NCBI RefSeq assembly: GCF_011753055.1
Contig: NZ_VWWJ01000016.1
Span: forward strand, 1 to 64,000
DNA from: Burkholderia sp. Ax-1719
Lineage (GTDB): Bacteria; Pseudomonadota; Gammaproteobacteria; Burkholderiales; Burkholderiaceae
Length of the DNA: 64,000 nucleotides
Direction: 5' to 3'
A program made the position numbers and the translations under genes. Shown piece after piece: positions 17,794 through 26,284 of the stretch. The notes under the pieces are model-generated. The model was not told where the DNA came from. It saw only the letters and a program-made list of their open reading frames with translations, and ran no database searches. Numbering within the stretch: position 1 is the first letter of the stretch; the number at the start of each line of letters is the position of its first letter.

Positions 17794-18774
17794 ATGACCC
17801 TGCCCGCCTCCCGCCCCGAACCGCTCAATCCCGCCCACGCCAGCTTCGCCGCCGATGTCCGCAACGGCCTCATGCACGCGCCGCAGAAGGAATTGCCGTC
17901 GATGTATCTTTATGACGAGGTCGGCTCGGCGCTGTTCGAAGTCATCACGGTGCTGCCCGAATACGGCGTCACACGCTCGGAAGAGCGCCTGCTCACGCGC
18001 TACGCCAACGAGATCGTCGAGGCGCTGCCCGCCGATGTCACTGTCGCCGAACTCGGCAGCGGCAGCGGGCGCAAGACGCGCCGCATTCTCGAAGCGCTGT
18101 GCCGCAAGCGCCCCACTTCGTATTGTCCGATCGAGATTTCGCGCACCGCCTTGCAACTGTGCCGCCGCGAACTGGCCGATATCGAGCGCATTTCCATCGT
18201 CGGTTACGAGCGCGATTACCTGGCCGGTCTCGCCGAAGTGAGCCGCCAGCGCAAAAACGGCGAACGGCTGCTGGTGCTGTTTCTCGGCAGCACGATCGGC
18301 AACTTCGCGCGCCTCGCGGCCACGCGTTTCCTGCGCGAGATCCGCGCGATGCTGCGCCCCGGCGACACGCTGCTGCTGGGCACCGATCTCGTGAAGCCCG
18401 TCGATACGCTGATCGCCGCCTACGACGATTCGATTGGCGCGACCGCCGCGTTCAACCTGAATCTGCTTTCGCGCATCAACCGCGAGCTGGATGCCGATTT
18501 CGACCTGCATGATTTCGAGCACGTCGCGCGCTTCAATCCCGACGCGCGCAGTGTCGAAATGCATCTGCGTGCGAAGCGTCACGTCCACGCGCATGTGGGC
18601 GCAGCGCACATCGATATCGACATGGAAGCCGGCGAGACCATCTGGACCGAGAGCAGCCACAAATACCACGCCGACGAAATCCCGGCGATCGCCGCCGATG
18701 CGGGCTTCACCTGCGCACGGCAATGGGTCGAGAAGGATTGGGGATTTGCAGAGAGCCTGCTGGCAGTCGCGTGA
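17794..18774 (+). CDS. egtD: L-histidine N(alpha)-methyltransferase (EgtD family)
   Basis: A 326-residue SAM-dependent methyltransferase. It has the EgtD N-terminal block KELPSMYLYDEVGSALFE, the SAM loop ELGSGSGRKTR, FLGSTIGNF and, near the C-terminus, GETIWTESSHKY. EgtD trimethylates histidine to hercynine, the first step of ergothioneine synthesis. In most genomes egtB, encoding the sulfoxide synthase, is adjacent; here the neighbours are rarD and acylphosphatase, so the partner is elsewhere or missing. ATG 17794 is preceded by CAGGAG. A strong bidirectional terminator follows the stop. Confidence 0.93.
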   Translation: MTLPASRPEPLNPAHASFAADVRNGLMHAPQKELPSMYLYDEVGSALFEVITVLPEYGVTRSEERLLTRYANEIVEALPADVTVAELGSGSGRKTRRILEALCRKRPTSYCPIEISRTALQLCRRELADIERISIVGYERDYLAGLAEVSRQRKNGERLLVLFLGSTIGNFARLAATRFLREIRAMLRPGDTLLLGTDLVKPVDTLIAAYDDSIGATAAFNLNLLSRINRELDADFDLHDFEHVARFNPDARSVEMHLRAKRHVHAHVGAAHIDIDMEAGETIWTESSHKYHADEIPAIAADAGFTCARQWVEKDWGFAESLLAVA

Positions 18775-18792
18775 TTTCACGCTGACAGAAAC

Positions 18793-18831
18793 AAAAAAGC
18801 GGTGCGCTCTTCAGGGCGCACCGCTTTTTTT
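18793..18831. terminator. Bidirectional rho-independent terminator, egtD / acylphosphatase
   Basis: Left arm A6-GCGGTGCGC (18793-18807) pairs with GCGCACCGC-T7 (18816-18831) across an 8-nt loop. Flanking A and T tracts let it end transcription from both convergent genes. Confidence 0.9.
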
Positions 18832-18841
18832 GCGGGGTATT

Positions 18842-19138
18842 TCAGTGCTGCTCGAAGCGCTCGTAACGCTTTTCGGTGTAGCGCTCTTCGCTCTCCACCG
18901 ACTTCACGCGCGCGGCGGGCGGCCCGTGGCGCAGCCACGAGAGCATGCGATCCACCTGATTCGCCGGGCCCTGAATCACGGCTTCGACCGAGCCGTCCTC
19001 CAGATTGGCGACGTAACCGCGAATACGCAGCGCGTGCGCCTGACGCACCGTCGCGTGCCGAAAACCCACGCCCTGCACCGTTCCGCGCACGCGCACGTAA
19101 TACGTTTCAACGCGCGCATCCAGATCCGGTTCGCTCAT
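18842..19138 (-). CDS. acyP: Acylphosphatase
   Basis: A 98-residue protein of the usual size. The phosphate-binding loop VRGTVQGVGFRHAT contains the catalytic Arg, and YVANLEDGSVE contains the catalytic Asn, so the enzyme should be active in hydrolysing acyl phosphates such as carbamoyl- or acetyl-phosphate. The start at 19138 is the Met closest to the conserved domain; a longer in-frame extension exists but includes no homologous sequence. It is divergent from hpnA and convergent with egtD. Confidence 0.93.
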   Translation of the reverse strand: MSEPDLDARVETYYVRVRGTVQGVGFRHATVRQAHALRIRGYVANLEDGSVEAVIQGPANQVDRMLSWLRHGPPAARVKSVESEERYTEKRYERFEQH

Positions 19139-19325
19139 ATTTCGATCTCCTGTTTCACTGCGTACGGCATACGGTCGGCATTGTAGACGCGATTTTCGCG
19201 CCGCTGCGCCGGCGCGTGTGAGACCCGCGCCGCACGCGCGCCACGTACAATCCGTGCCACTGCGGCGTCCCGCGTGTCGTTGTATTGACCCGGCGCCCAT
19301 CATCGAACCCGAATGCGAAACCAGA

Positions 19326-20357
19326 ATGACCGACACCTCCCGCGCTAACCAGGACCTCGTGCTGATCACCGGCGCGTCCGGCTTCGTCGGCTCGGCCGTC
19401 GCCCGTATCGCGCTGGAAAAAGGCTTTGCCGTGCGCCTGCTCGCGCGTGCGACCAGCCCGCGCAAGAATCTCGAAGCGCTCGAAGCCCTTGGCGCACAGA
19501 CCGTCACCGGCGACATGCGCGACGAAGCCTCGATGCGCAAAGCGCTCGACGGCGTGCGCTACCTCTTCCACGTGGCCGCCGACTACCGCCTGTGGGCGCC
19601 CGATCCGCTCGAAATCGAGCGCGCCAATCTCGAAGGCGCCGAAGCCACCATGCGCGCCGCACTCGCCGCCGGCGTGGAACGCATCGTCTATACCAGCAGC
19701 GTGGCCACGCTCAAGGTGACCAGCTCCGGCAATTCCGCCGACGAAACCTCGCCGCTCAAGGCCGATCAGGCGATCGGCGTGTACAAGCGCAGCAAGGTGA
19801 TCGCCGAGCGCGCCGTCGAACGCATGATCGCGCAGGACGGTCTGCCCGCCGTGATCGTCAATCCGTCCACGCCGATTGGCCCGCGCGACGTGAAGCCCAC
19901 GCCCACCGGCCGCATCATCGTCGAAGCGGCGACCGGCAAGATGCCTGCCTTCGTCGATACAGGCCTGAACCTCGTGCACGTCGACGACGTCGCGAACGGC
20001 CACTTTCTCGCGCTGGAGCATGGGCGCATTGGCGAGCGCTATATCCTGGGCGGCGAGAACCTGCCGCTGCAGCAGATGCTCGCCGATATAGCCGGCATGG
20101 TCGGGCGCAAGCCGCCGACCATCGCGCTGCCGCGCTGGCCGCTCTACCCGCTCGCGATGGGCGCGGAAGCCGTCGCGCGCATCACGAAGCGCGAGCCGTT
20201 CGTGACCGTCGACGCGCTGAAGATGTCGAAGAACAAGATGTACTTCACGTCGGCGAAGGCGGAACGCGAGCTGGGTTATCGTGCGCGGCCCTACCGCGAG
20301 GGCCTGAAAGATGCGCTCGCGTGGTTCGGCGAAGCGGGTTATCTGGGCAGGAAATAA
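19326..20357 (+). CDS. hpnA: Hopanoid-associated sugar epimerase HpnA
   Basis: A 343-residue extended short-chain dehydrogenase/reductase. The NAD(P) motif is LITGASGFVGSAVARIA; the catalytic YxxxK is VYKRSKVIAE, and VNPSTPIGPRD follows, a signature of HpnA. HpnA acts in assembly of the hopanoid side chain or its sugar head groups; in several bacteria it is needed for bacteriohopanetetrol-type products. ATG 19326 is the start that aligns with the family; the open frame begins earlier at 19218. It belongs functionally with hpnB, hpnC, hpnH, hpnM and hpnN, which are spread over the next 16 kb. Confidence 0.88.
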   Translation: MTDTSRANQDLVLITGASGFVGSAVARIALEKGFAVRLLARATSPRKNLEALEALGAQTVTGDMRDEASMRKALDGVRYLFHVAADYRLWAPDPLEIERANLEGAEATMRAALAAGVERIVYTSSVATLKVTSSGNSADETSPLKADQAIGVYKRSKVIAERAVERMIAQDGLPAVIVNPSTPIGPRDVKPTPTGRIIVEAATGKMPAFVDTGLNLVHVDDVANGHFLALEHGRIGERYILGGENLPLQQMLADIAGMVGRKPPTIALPRWPLYPLAMGAEAVARITKREPFVTVDALKMSKNKMYFTSAKAERELGYRARPYREGLKDALAWFGEAGYLGRK

Positions 20358-20499
20358 GGCGCGAACGAGCGCTTCTGGCCAGTCAAAAGCAGGTCGCACC
20401 ATCAATTGTTACAACTTTTGTTGCGACCTCCTTACAACGACCGCCGACCTGTTCCCGCGCTCTGTGGGTAAAATCCCGGGTCTTACCAGAGAAGCTCGC

Positions 20500-21123
20500 A
20501 TGAATCTTCAAGACCAGATCGGCGCGATCGACGTGGGCGTCGATCAACTCATTCAGGCCGCCAGCGCCGCGCACGCGCCCGGCGCGACCGACGCAACGGC
20601 CCCGCAATCGACGGCTTCGACCGCAACGCCCGACGCAACCAGCGACGCAGCAGCAGACGCGCCGGAGACCGCCGCGCATACCGAACCGCAGGCGTGTGCC
20701 GAGACCGAAGCCGAAGCCGCTGCGGCACAGGCGCAGCCCGACGCACCGGAAGCCGCAAGCGAAGTGGCAGCGTCCGCTGAAGCACCGGCCGCCGATGCCC
20801 GCGGCACGCTGGAAGTCGGCCGTCCTGCCCAGAACGAGATCACGATGACGATCAACGGCCAGACCGTGTCGTTGCATCCGATGCAGGTGAGCCAGCTGAT
20901 CGAGGAACTCGCGAACGTGCGCGCTTCGATGCAGCCCGAGCCGCCGGCCGCCATTCCGCCGGGCTGGCGCTTCGCTTCGACGAAGAATCCGATGATGGCC
21001 GTGCAGAAGCAGTCGAACGGCGACCGTCTGCTGGTGATGCGCCACACTGGCCACGGCTGGGTGCCGTTCACGTTCTCGCCCGACATGGTCGTGCAGATGT
21101 ACATGATGCTGACGCAGCGCTAA
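20500..21123 (+). CDS. Conserved hypothetical protein with Ala/Glu-rich linker (207 residues)
   Basis: The N-terminus (MNLQDQIGAIDVGVDQLIQAA) is followed by about 75 residues of low-complexity Ala, Glu, Thr and Pro. A conserved-looking C-terminal half contains ITMTINGQTVSLHPMQV, a helix with LIEELANVR and an aromatic-rich end (GHGWVPFTFSPDMVVQMY). It has no signal peptide and no catalytic motif I recognise. Codon use is host-like and a strong terminator follows, so I treat it as a real gene in its own unit. Function unknown. Confidence 0.65.
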   Translation: MNLQDQIGAIDVGVDQLIQAASAAHAPGATDATAPQSTASTATPDATSDAAADAPETAAHTEPQACAETEAEAAAAQAQPDAPEAASEVAASAEAPAADARGTLEVGRPAQNEITMTINGQTVSLHPMQVSQLIEELANVRASMQPEPPAAIPPGWRFASTKNPMMAVQKQSNGDRLLVMRHTGHGWVPFTFSPDMVVQMYMMLTQR

Positions 21124-21143
21124 GCGCTGGTCTGGCCGCAATA

Positions 21144-21181
21144 AAAAAAGCCGTCGCGTGCAGCACGCGACGGCTTTTTTG
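21144..21181. terminator. Bidirectional rho-independent terminator
   Basis: An 11-bp perfect stem GCCGTCGCGTG (21150-21160) with CACGCGACGGC (21164-21174), A6 on the left and T7 on the right. It lies between the 207-residue gene and hpnB, which are convergent. Confidence 0.92.
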
Positions 21182-21222
21182 CATCTGCGGCGTGCGAAGG
21201 TTCGCACGCCGCAAACAATCGA

Positions 21223-22401
21223 TCAGCGTCCCTGCGCCGGCGCCTGCACGCGCGCCTTCCACTGGCCGCCCTTGCCGCGCCAGAAACGCCACGCCGAGGC
21301 AAACGTCGCGCCCACGTAGAACAGCGCGACCAACGGCAGGAACGGCGCCCACAGCGGCGAGCGGCGGTAGTAAGCCAGCATCGGCGAGTAGGCAATGCAC
21401 ATCAGCGCCCAGGCCAGCCACGCGGGCCAGCCCTTCGCGCCCAGCACGAGCGCCACGACCGGCGGCGCCAGATAGATCACCGCCATGCCAAGCAGCGTGC
21501 CCGCCAGTTGCCACGCCGAGTAGTGCAGCTGCGTGAACGCGGTGCGCGCGATCATGTTCCAGATGTCTTTCCACGAATCGTAGGGGCGCAGCGACACGCT
21601 CTTCGCGGCCACGTCCAGACGGATCGGATGATGCCCCTCGCCGCGATGCTTGATGCGCGCGGCAAGGCTGCAATCGTCGATGAGTTCGGCGCGGATCGAT
21701 TCGATGCCGCCCGCCTCTTCCAGCGCCTTGCGACGCACGAGCATGGTGCCGCCCGCCGCCGCCGCCGTCTTGTTGCGCGGATTGTTGACCCACGAGAACG
21801 GATAAAGCTTGGCGAAGAAAAACACGAAGGCCGGGATCAGCGCCTTTTCCCAGAACGAGTCGCAACGCAGACGCACCATCAGCGAAACCAGATCGCGCTT
21901 TTCGGCCTGTGCGCGCACCACGAGCTGCGCGAGCGCGTCTTCCGGATGGCCGATGTCGGCGTCGGTGAGCAGCAGGTAATCGGCGTCCAGGCCCAGCGTG
22001 CGCACGGCCTCGATGCCCTGCGACTGCGCCCACACCTTGCCCGACCAGCCCGCCGGCAGCGGCTTCGCCGTCACGACGGTGAGCTTTTCCGGGCACTGCA
22101 GCGCGAGTGCGGCGGCGCGTGCGGCTTCGGCGGTGCCGTCGGTGCTGTGGTCGTCGATCACGATGACGTGGAAGTCGCCGCCGTATTCCTGACGCAGCAG
22201 CGAAGTCACCGCTTCGCCGATCGCATCGGCTTCATTGCGCGCGGGCACCACGGCGCAGGCCGACGGCCAGCCGGACGCGGGCTCGATCACAGGCAGCGGA
22301 TCGGCGGGGCGCGAGCGCCAGAAGCCGCCGCGGCCGAGCAGCAGCACCAGCCAGATCACTAGCGAAAGACAGGAAACGGCGAACAGAATCGTGGTCATCA
22401 T
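21223..22401 (-). CDS. hpnB: Hopene-associated glycosyltransferase HpnB
   Basis: A 392-residue family-2 glycosyltransferase anchored by an N-terminal membrane helix (MMTTILFAVSCLSLVIWLVLL) and further hydrophobic segments near the C-terminus. The GT-A fold shows VVPARNEADAI, VIDDHSTDGT and the metal-binding LLLTDADIGHP, and the acceptor region has ELIDDCSLA. This pattern matches HpnB. The start overlaps the stop of hpnC in an ATGA (22398-22401), so translation is probably coupled. A second Met three bases in is an equal alternative. Predicted to glycosylate a hopanoid intermediate at the inner membrane. Confidence 0.87.
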   Translation of the reverse strand: MMTTILFAVSCLSLVIWLVLLLGRGGFWRSRPADPLPVIEPASGWPSACAVVPARNEADAIGEAVTSLLRQEYGGDFHVIVIDDHSTDGTAEAARAAALALQCPEKLTVVTAKPLPAGWSGKVWAQSQGIEAVRTLGLDADYLLLTDADIGHPEDALAQLVVRAQAEKRDLVSLMVRLRCDSFWEKALIPAFVFFFAKLYPFSWVNNPRNKTAAAAGGTMLVRRKALEEAGGIESIRAELIDDCSLAARIKHRGEGHHPIRLDVAAKSVSLRPYDSWKDIWNMIARTAFTQLHYSAWQLAGTLLGMAVIYLAPPVVALVLGAKGWPAWLAWALMCIAYSPMLAYYRRSPLWAPFLPLVALFYVGATFASAWRFWRGKGGQWKARVQAPAQGR

Positions 22402-23267
22402 GCGTTATTACTCTTGATCGAAGGCGCGCGCACGCCAACGCGGCGCGACAGCCACATGGCCGCGGTGCGTATCAGCACAGCGGCCCAGTCGGAAGCGCGC
22501 AGCGCGGGCCGCGCGCGAAATACGTCGTAGTCGGCACGCTCGATCACGTCGAGCATGCGCAGGCCACCGTGAACCACGCTGCACAGTTCGAGGCTGAAGC
22601 GCCCCGGCACGCGCAGCGCCAGCGGCGCGCCGCTGAGCATCAGCGCACGCACCTGGGCAATTTCGTGCCGCATCAGTGCGCGCCAGGCGTCGTCCACCAC
22701 GCCCGCGGCTATCTGCGCCTCGGTCACGTTCAGACGTTCGCGGTCGGCGTGCGGCAGATAGACGCGCCCGCGCCGCCAGTCGGCCGGCACGTCCTGCAAA
22801 AAGGTGATGAGTTGCAAGGCGGTGCAGATGGCGTCGGAATCGGCGAGGTTCTCGGGCGTGGCCTCGTCGATCAGATGCAGCATCAGATGCCCGACCGGGT
22901 TCGCCGAGCGTCGGCAGAAGTCCAGCAGTGCCAGACGGTCGGCGTAGCGCGTGGTGTCGATGTCCTGGTCGAACGCCGACACCAGATCGTAGAACGGCTG
23001 CAGCGGCAGACGGCAGCGGCGCACCACGTCCGCGAGCCTGGCGAACAGCATCGGATGCACCGGCGCGGCGCGCCCCTGGGCCACGGCGTCGAGTCCGTCG
23101 CGGAAATCGGCCAGCCGCTGGTGGCGCTCTTCGCGGCTCCAGTCACCTTCGTCGGCGATATCGTCGAGCGTGCGCGCGACGTGGTAGATCACGCCGACAG
23201 GCGCTCGCAGCGCCTTCGGCAGCAACAGGCTCGCTACCGGAAAATCGTCGTAGTGGTCGGGTTCCAT
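22398..23267 (-). CDS. hpnC: Hydroxysqualene synthase HpnC (squalene/phytoene synthase family)
   Basis: 289 residues from the chosen ATG. First Asp-rich motif ARTDDIADEGD-like (ARTLDDIADEGD), the segment CRRSANPVGHLML and second motif FLQDVPADWRRGRVYLP identify it as HpnC and not HpnD. HpnC converts presqualene diphosphate to hydroxysqualene, upstream of squalene-hopene cyclase. The start at 23267 (MEPDHYDDFPVAS) aligns with the family, but its ribosome-binding site is weak. The frame remains open to 23423, so a slightly longer protein is possible. It forms an operon with hpnB through overlapping codons. hpnD and hpnE are not in the window. Confidence 0.88.
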   Translation of the reverse strand: MEPDHYDDFPVASLLLPKALRAPVGVIYHVARTLDDIADEGDWSREERHQRLADFRDGLDAVAQGRAAPVHPMLFARLADVVRRCRLPLQPFYDLVSAFDQDIDTTRYADRLALLDFCRRSANPVGHLMLHLIDEATPENLADSDAICTALQLITFLQDVPADWRRGRVYLPHADRERLNVTEAQIAAGVVDDAWRALMRHEIAQVRALMLSGAPLALRVPGRFSLELCSVVHGGLRMLDVIERADYDVFRARPALRASDWAAVLIRTAAMWLSRRVGVRAPSIKSNNA

Positions 23268-23806
23268 CCAGGCGTCCTGATTGGGGTCGGGCCCGCATCG
23301 CGCCGTGCGCTTAGGCAGCGGGGACGTTAGTTTAAGGGTTCCCGCGGCATGTTGCACCGCGCCATCCCTCGCTCCGATCTTTTTGGCCCTTGTTTCGGAA
23401 AATTGCACACGGATTACTTTCATTAATCTTTCAAATCAGTCGCCGGCGTGCGCGCGCCACGACCGTGTCATGGGTCGGTCACCCGCCTGCCGTGGGCTTG
23501 TCATCGCGCTGCCATGCCGCCGCGCGGGCCTGCGGGCGGGGTCAAGACAGCAGAAAATCCGGGGCAATAACAGGGTTTTGAAAGGGTCGAACCGCGATTC
23601 ATGCCGATTATCGTCGCGTGCGCGCCGCACCTTCTCGTGCGCCACACAGCAAAGCTGCGGCGATGGGGTTAAAATGCGCGTCTGGTTTTTCCGCCCTCCC
23701 CCTGGCGGATGCATGCATTCATTAGCACCTTATTAATATGATCGCCGCGGCGAGCGAGTCCGAAAGGGCTTTTTCGTGATGCGCGGCAGTCGGAGTTCGC
23801 CACCCT
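23268..23806. other. Divergent intergenic region, hpnC / ispH
   Basis: About 540 bases with no credible gene. It separates two hopanoid units transcribed in opposite directions and should contain both promoters. A TAAAAT hexamer lies near 23,668 on the + strand, but I cannot pair it with a convincing -35. Confidence 0.5.
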
Positions 23807-24751
23807 ATGCGAGTGATCCTTGCCCAACCCCGCGGCTTTTGTGCGGGGGTTGTCCGCGCTATCGAGATTGTCGATCGCGCATTGCAGAAGCACGGCGCGC
23901 CGGTCTACGTGCGCCATGAAATCGTCCACAACCGTCACGTGGTCGAGAACCTGCGTAACAAGGGCGCGCGTTTCGTGGAAGAACTCGACGAAGTGCCCGA
24001 AGGCGCCGTCGCGATTTTCAGCGCGCACGGTGTGGCCAAGACCGTCGAGCGCGCCGCTGAAGAACGCGAACTCGACGTGCTGGACGCAACCTGCCCGCTC
24101 GTTACCAAGGTTCACGTGCAGGGCCGCCAGTACGTCGCGGCGGGCCGCACGCTGATCCTGATCGGCCATGCCGGTCACCCCGAAGTCGAAGGCACGATCG
24201 GCCAGATTCCCGGCACCGTGCTGCTGGTGCAAAGCGAAGCCGATGTGCAAAAGCTGGACCTGCCGCTCGATGCGCCGCTCGCGTACGTGACGCAAACCAC
24301 GCTGTCGGTGGACGACACACGCGGCATCATCGACGCGCTGGTCAAGCGGTTCACCGACATCGTCGGTCCGGACACGCGCGACATCTGCTACGCCACGCAA
24401 AACCGTCAGGCCGCCGTGCGCGATCTGTCGTCGCAAGTGGACGTGCTGCTGGTAGTGGGCGCAACGAACAGCTCGAACTCGAACCGCCTGCGCGAAATCG
24501 GCAGCGAATCGGGTCTGCCGAGCTACCTCGTGGCGGACGGTTCGGAAGTCAAGCCGGAGTGGTTTGCCGGTGTCACGACGGTCGGCCTGACGGCTGGTGC
24601 GTCGGCGCCCGAAGAAATGGTGGAAAACGTGATCGACGCGCTGCGCGCGTTGGGGCCTGTCGAGGTGTCGACGATGGCGGGCCGTGAAGAAAAAGTCGAA
24701 TTCAAGCTGCCGTCGAAGCTGTTGCAACCGCTCGTCGCACGCGAAGTTTAA
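23807..24751 (+). CDS. ispH: 4-hydroxy-3-methylbut-2-enyl diphosphate reductase (IspH/LytB)
   Basis: A 314-residue Fe-S enzyme that makes IPP and DMAPP in the last step of the MEP pathway. The three cluster cysteines are in [24 protein letters not shown] and [10 protein letters not shown]. Also visible is [16 protein letters not shown], part of the substrate pocket. It is followed after 12 nt by hpnH, so isoprenoid precursor supply and hopanoid side-chain extension are co-transcribed here. Many Burkholderia carry two ispH genes; this would be the hopanoid-linked copy. Confidence 0.96.
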   Translation: MRVILAQPRGFCAGVVRAIEIVDRALQKHGAPVYVRHEIVHNRHVVENLRNKGARFVEELDEVPEGAVAIFSAHGVAKTVERAAEERELDVLDATCPLVTKVHVQGRQYVAAGRTLILIGHAGHPEVEGTIGQIPGTVLLVQSEADVQKLDLPLDAPLAYVTQTTLSVDDTRGIIDALVKRFTDIVGPDTRDICYATQNRQAAVRDLSSQVDVLLVVGATNSSNSNRLREIGSESGLPSYLVADGSEVKPEWFAGVTTVGLTAGASAPEEMVENVIDALRALGPVEVSTMAGREEKVEFKLPSKLLQPLVAREV

Positions 24752-24763
24752 GGAGGACACCTC

Positions 24764-25915
24764 TTGTCTATTCCGCTGCTCCAAAAAGTCCGCGTTGGCG
24801 CCTATATCTTCCGCCAGCATTTCGGCGGCAATAAGCGTTATCCGCTCGCGCTCATGCTTGAGCCGCTTTTCCGCTGCAACCTGGCCTGTAACGGTTGCGG
24901 CAAGATCGACTATCCGGATCCCATCCTGAACCAGCGTCTGTCGCTCGAGGAATGCCTCGGCGCGGTGGACGAATGCGGTGCGCCGGTGGTCTCGATCGCC
25001 GGCGGCGAACCGCTGCTGCACAAGGAAATGCCCCAGATCGTCAAGGGCATCATGGCGCGCAAGAAGTTCGTGTACCTGTGCACGAATGCGCTGCTCATGG
25101 AAAAGAAGATGGACGACTACGAGCCGAGCCCGTACTTCGTCTGGTCGGTCCACCTCGACGGCGACCGCGAAGCGCACGATCACTCGGTGTCGCAGGAAGG
25201 CGTGTACGACAAGTGCGTCTCGGCCATCAAGGAAGCCAAGCGCCGCGGCTTCCGCGTGAACATCAACTGCACGCTGTTCAACGACGCCGTGCCCGATCGC
25301 GTGGCGAAGTTCTTCGACACGGCGCACGCTATCGGCGTGGACGGCATCACGGTGTCGCCGGGCTATGCGTATGAGCGCGCGCCGGACCAGCAGCACTTCC
25401 TGAACCGCGACAAGACCAAGAACCTGTTCCGCGAGATCTTCAAGCGCGGCAACAACGGCAAGAAGTGGTCGTTCAGCCAGTCGAGCCTGTTCCTCGACTT
25501 CCTGGCCGGCAACCAGACCTACGAATGCACGCCGTGGGGCAACCCGGCGCGCACGGTGTTCGGCTGGCAAAAGCCGTGCTATCTGGTCGGCGAAGGTTAT
25601 GTGAAGACCTTCAAGGAACTGATGGAAACGACCGAGTGGGACAAGTACGGTACGGGCAAGTACGAGAAGTGCGCGGACTGCATGGTCCACTGCGGCTTCG
25701 AGGCGACCGCCGTGATGGACACGGTCGCGCATCCGCTGAAGGCGCTGAAGGTCGCGATCAGCGGCCCGAAGACCGAAGGCGCATTCGTCAAGGACATCCC
25801 GCTGGATACGCAACGTCCGGCTGAATACGTGTTCTCGCGTCACGTCGAAATCAAGCTCGACGAGATCAAGAACTCGGCCAAGACGAAGAAACCGGTGACG
25901 GTCGCGGCTAGCTAA
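24764..25915 (+). CDS. hpnH: Adenosyl-hopene transferase HpnH (radical SAM)
   Basis: A 383-residue radical SAM enzyme. The cluster motif is CNLACNGCGK near residue 38, followed by SIAGGEPLLHKE and the C-terminal SPASM-like cysteines in CADCMVHCGF. HpnH joins the 5'-deoxyadenosyl radical to diploptene, giving adenosyl hopane, the first committed step to extended (C35) hopanoids. The start is TTG 24764: AGGAGG lies 7 nt upstream and no better ATG gives the family N-terminus. It is the second gene after ispH and ends at a strong terminator. Confidence 0.95.
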   Translation: MSIPLLQKVRVGAYIFRQHFGGNKRYPLALMLEPLFRCNLACNGCGKIDYPDPILNQRLSLEECLGAVDECGAPVVSIAGGEPLLHKEMPQIVKGIMARKKFVYLCTNALLMEKKMDDYEPSPYFVWSVHLDGDREAHDHSVSQEGVYDKCVSAIKEAKRRGFRVNINCTLFNDAVPDRVAKFFDTAHAIGVDGITVSPGYAYERAPDQQHFLNRDKTKNLFREIFKRGNNGKKWSFSQSSLFLDFLAGNQTYECTPWGNPARTVFGWQKPCYLVGEGYVKTFKELMETTEWDKYGTGKYEKCADCMVHCGFEATAVMDTVAHPLKALKVAISGPKTEGAFVKDIPLDTQRPAEYVFSRHVEIKLDEIKNSAKTKKPVTVAAS

Positions 25916-25950
25916 GTTTTTCTTCGGCGCTGTTACGGCGCTGAAACAGG

Positions 25951-25984
25951 AAAGGGCGCAACGGTGAAAGCCGTTGCGCCCTTT
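25951..25984 (+). terminator. Rho-independent terminator of the ispH-hpnH operon
   Basis: AAAGGGCGCAACGG (25951-25964) pairs with CCGTTGCGCCCTTT (25971-25984) across TGAAAG. A perfect 14-bp stem ending in T residues. Confidence 0.9.
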
Positions 25985-26001
25985 GTGTTTTGTGCGGTCT
26001 G

Positions 26002-26038
26002 AAAAAAAGCGCGATGATTTTCGTCATCGCGCTTTTTT
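26002..26038. terminator. Bidirectional rho-independent terminator, hpnH / ybdD
   Basis: A7-GCGCGATGA (26002-26017) pairs with TCATCGCGC-T6 (26024-26038). The A tract makes it a good terminator for the leftward cstA-ybdD unit. Confidence 0.9.
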
Positions 26039-26053
26039 GCCTGTGGCTTCAGA

Positions 26054-26260
26054 TCAGCAGCATTTTCCCGCGCCCGACCCATAGCGCGCGTTCTGCCGCT
26101 CGCGGAAAAACTCCTCGTAGGTCATCACCGGACGATCCGGATGCGTCGCGCGCATGTGCGCGACGTAGCCATCGTAGTCCGGCAGACCGACCATCAGGCG
26201 CATGGCCTGGCCGAGATAGCGCCCGGCCGTCTGCACGTTGTCGCGAAGTTCCGAGAACAT
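26054..26260 (-). CDS. YbdD/YjiX family small protein, CstA partner
   Basis: A 68-residue protein with the family core [22 protein letters not shown] and the ending in a Cys pair (GKCC). YbdD/YjiX proteins accompany CstA/BtsT-type pyruvate transporters, and in E. coli they are needed for full transport activity. It lies 24 nt downstream of cstA on the same strand and ahead of a terminator, so the two form one operon. Confidence 0.9.
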   Translation of the reverse strand: MFSELRDNVQTAGRYLGQAMRLMVGLPDYDGYVAHMRATHPDRPVMTYEEFFRERQNARYGSGAGKCC

Positions 26261-26284
26261 GGTGCGCTCCGTGATGCGATGGTC

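Noticed and set aside
20560-20790. Repetitive GCAGAC/GACGCA stretch as a possible structural repeat
   Set aside because: It is the Ala/Glu/Thr-rich linker of the 207-residue protein, with no exact period.
22398-23423. Calling the squalene-synthase-family gene HpnD
   Set aside because: The YDDFPVAS start and CRRSANPVG motif fit HpnC; HpnD has a different N-terminal block.
23669-25843. 724-codon frame antisense to ispH and hpnH
   Set aside because: Shadow of two well-identified genes; no family similarity and an unnatural His/Arg/Ala composition.
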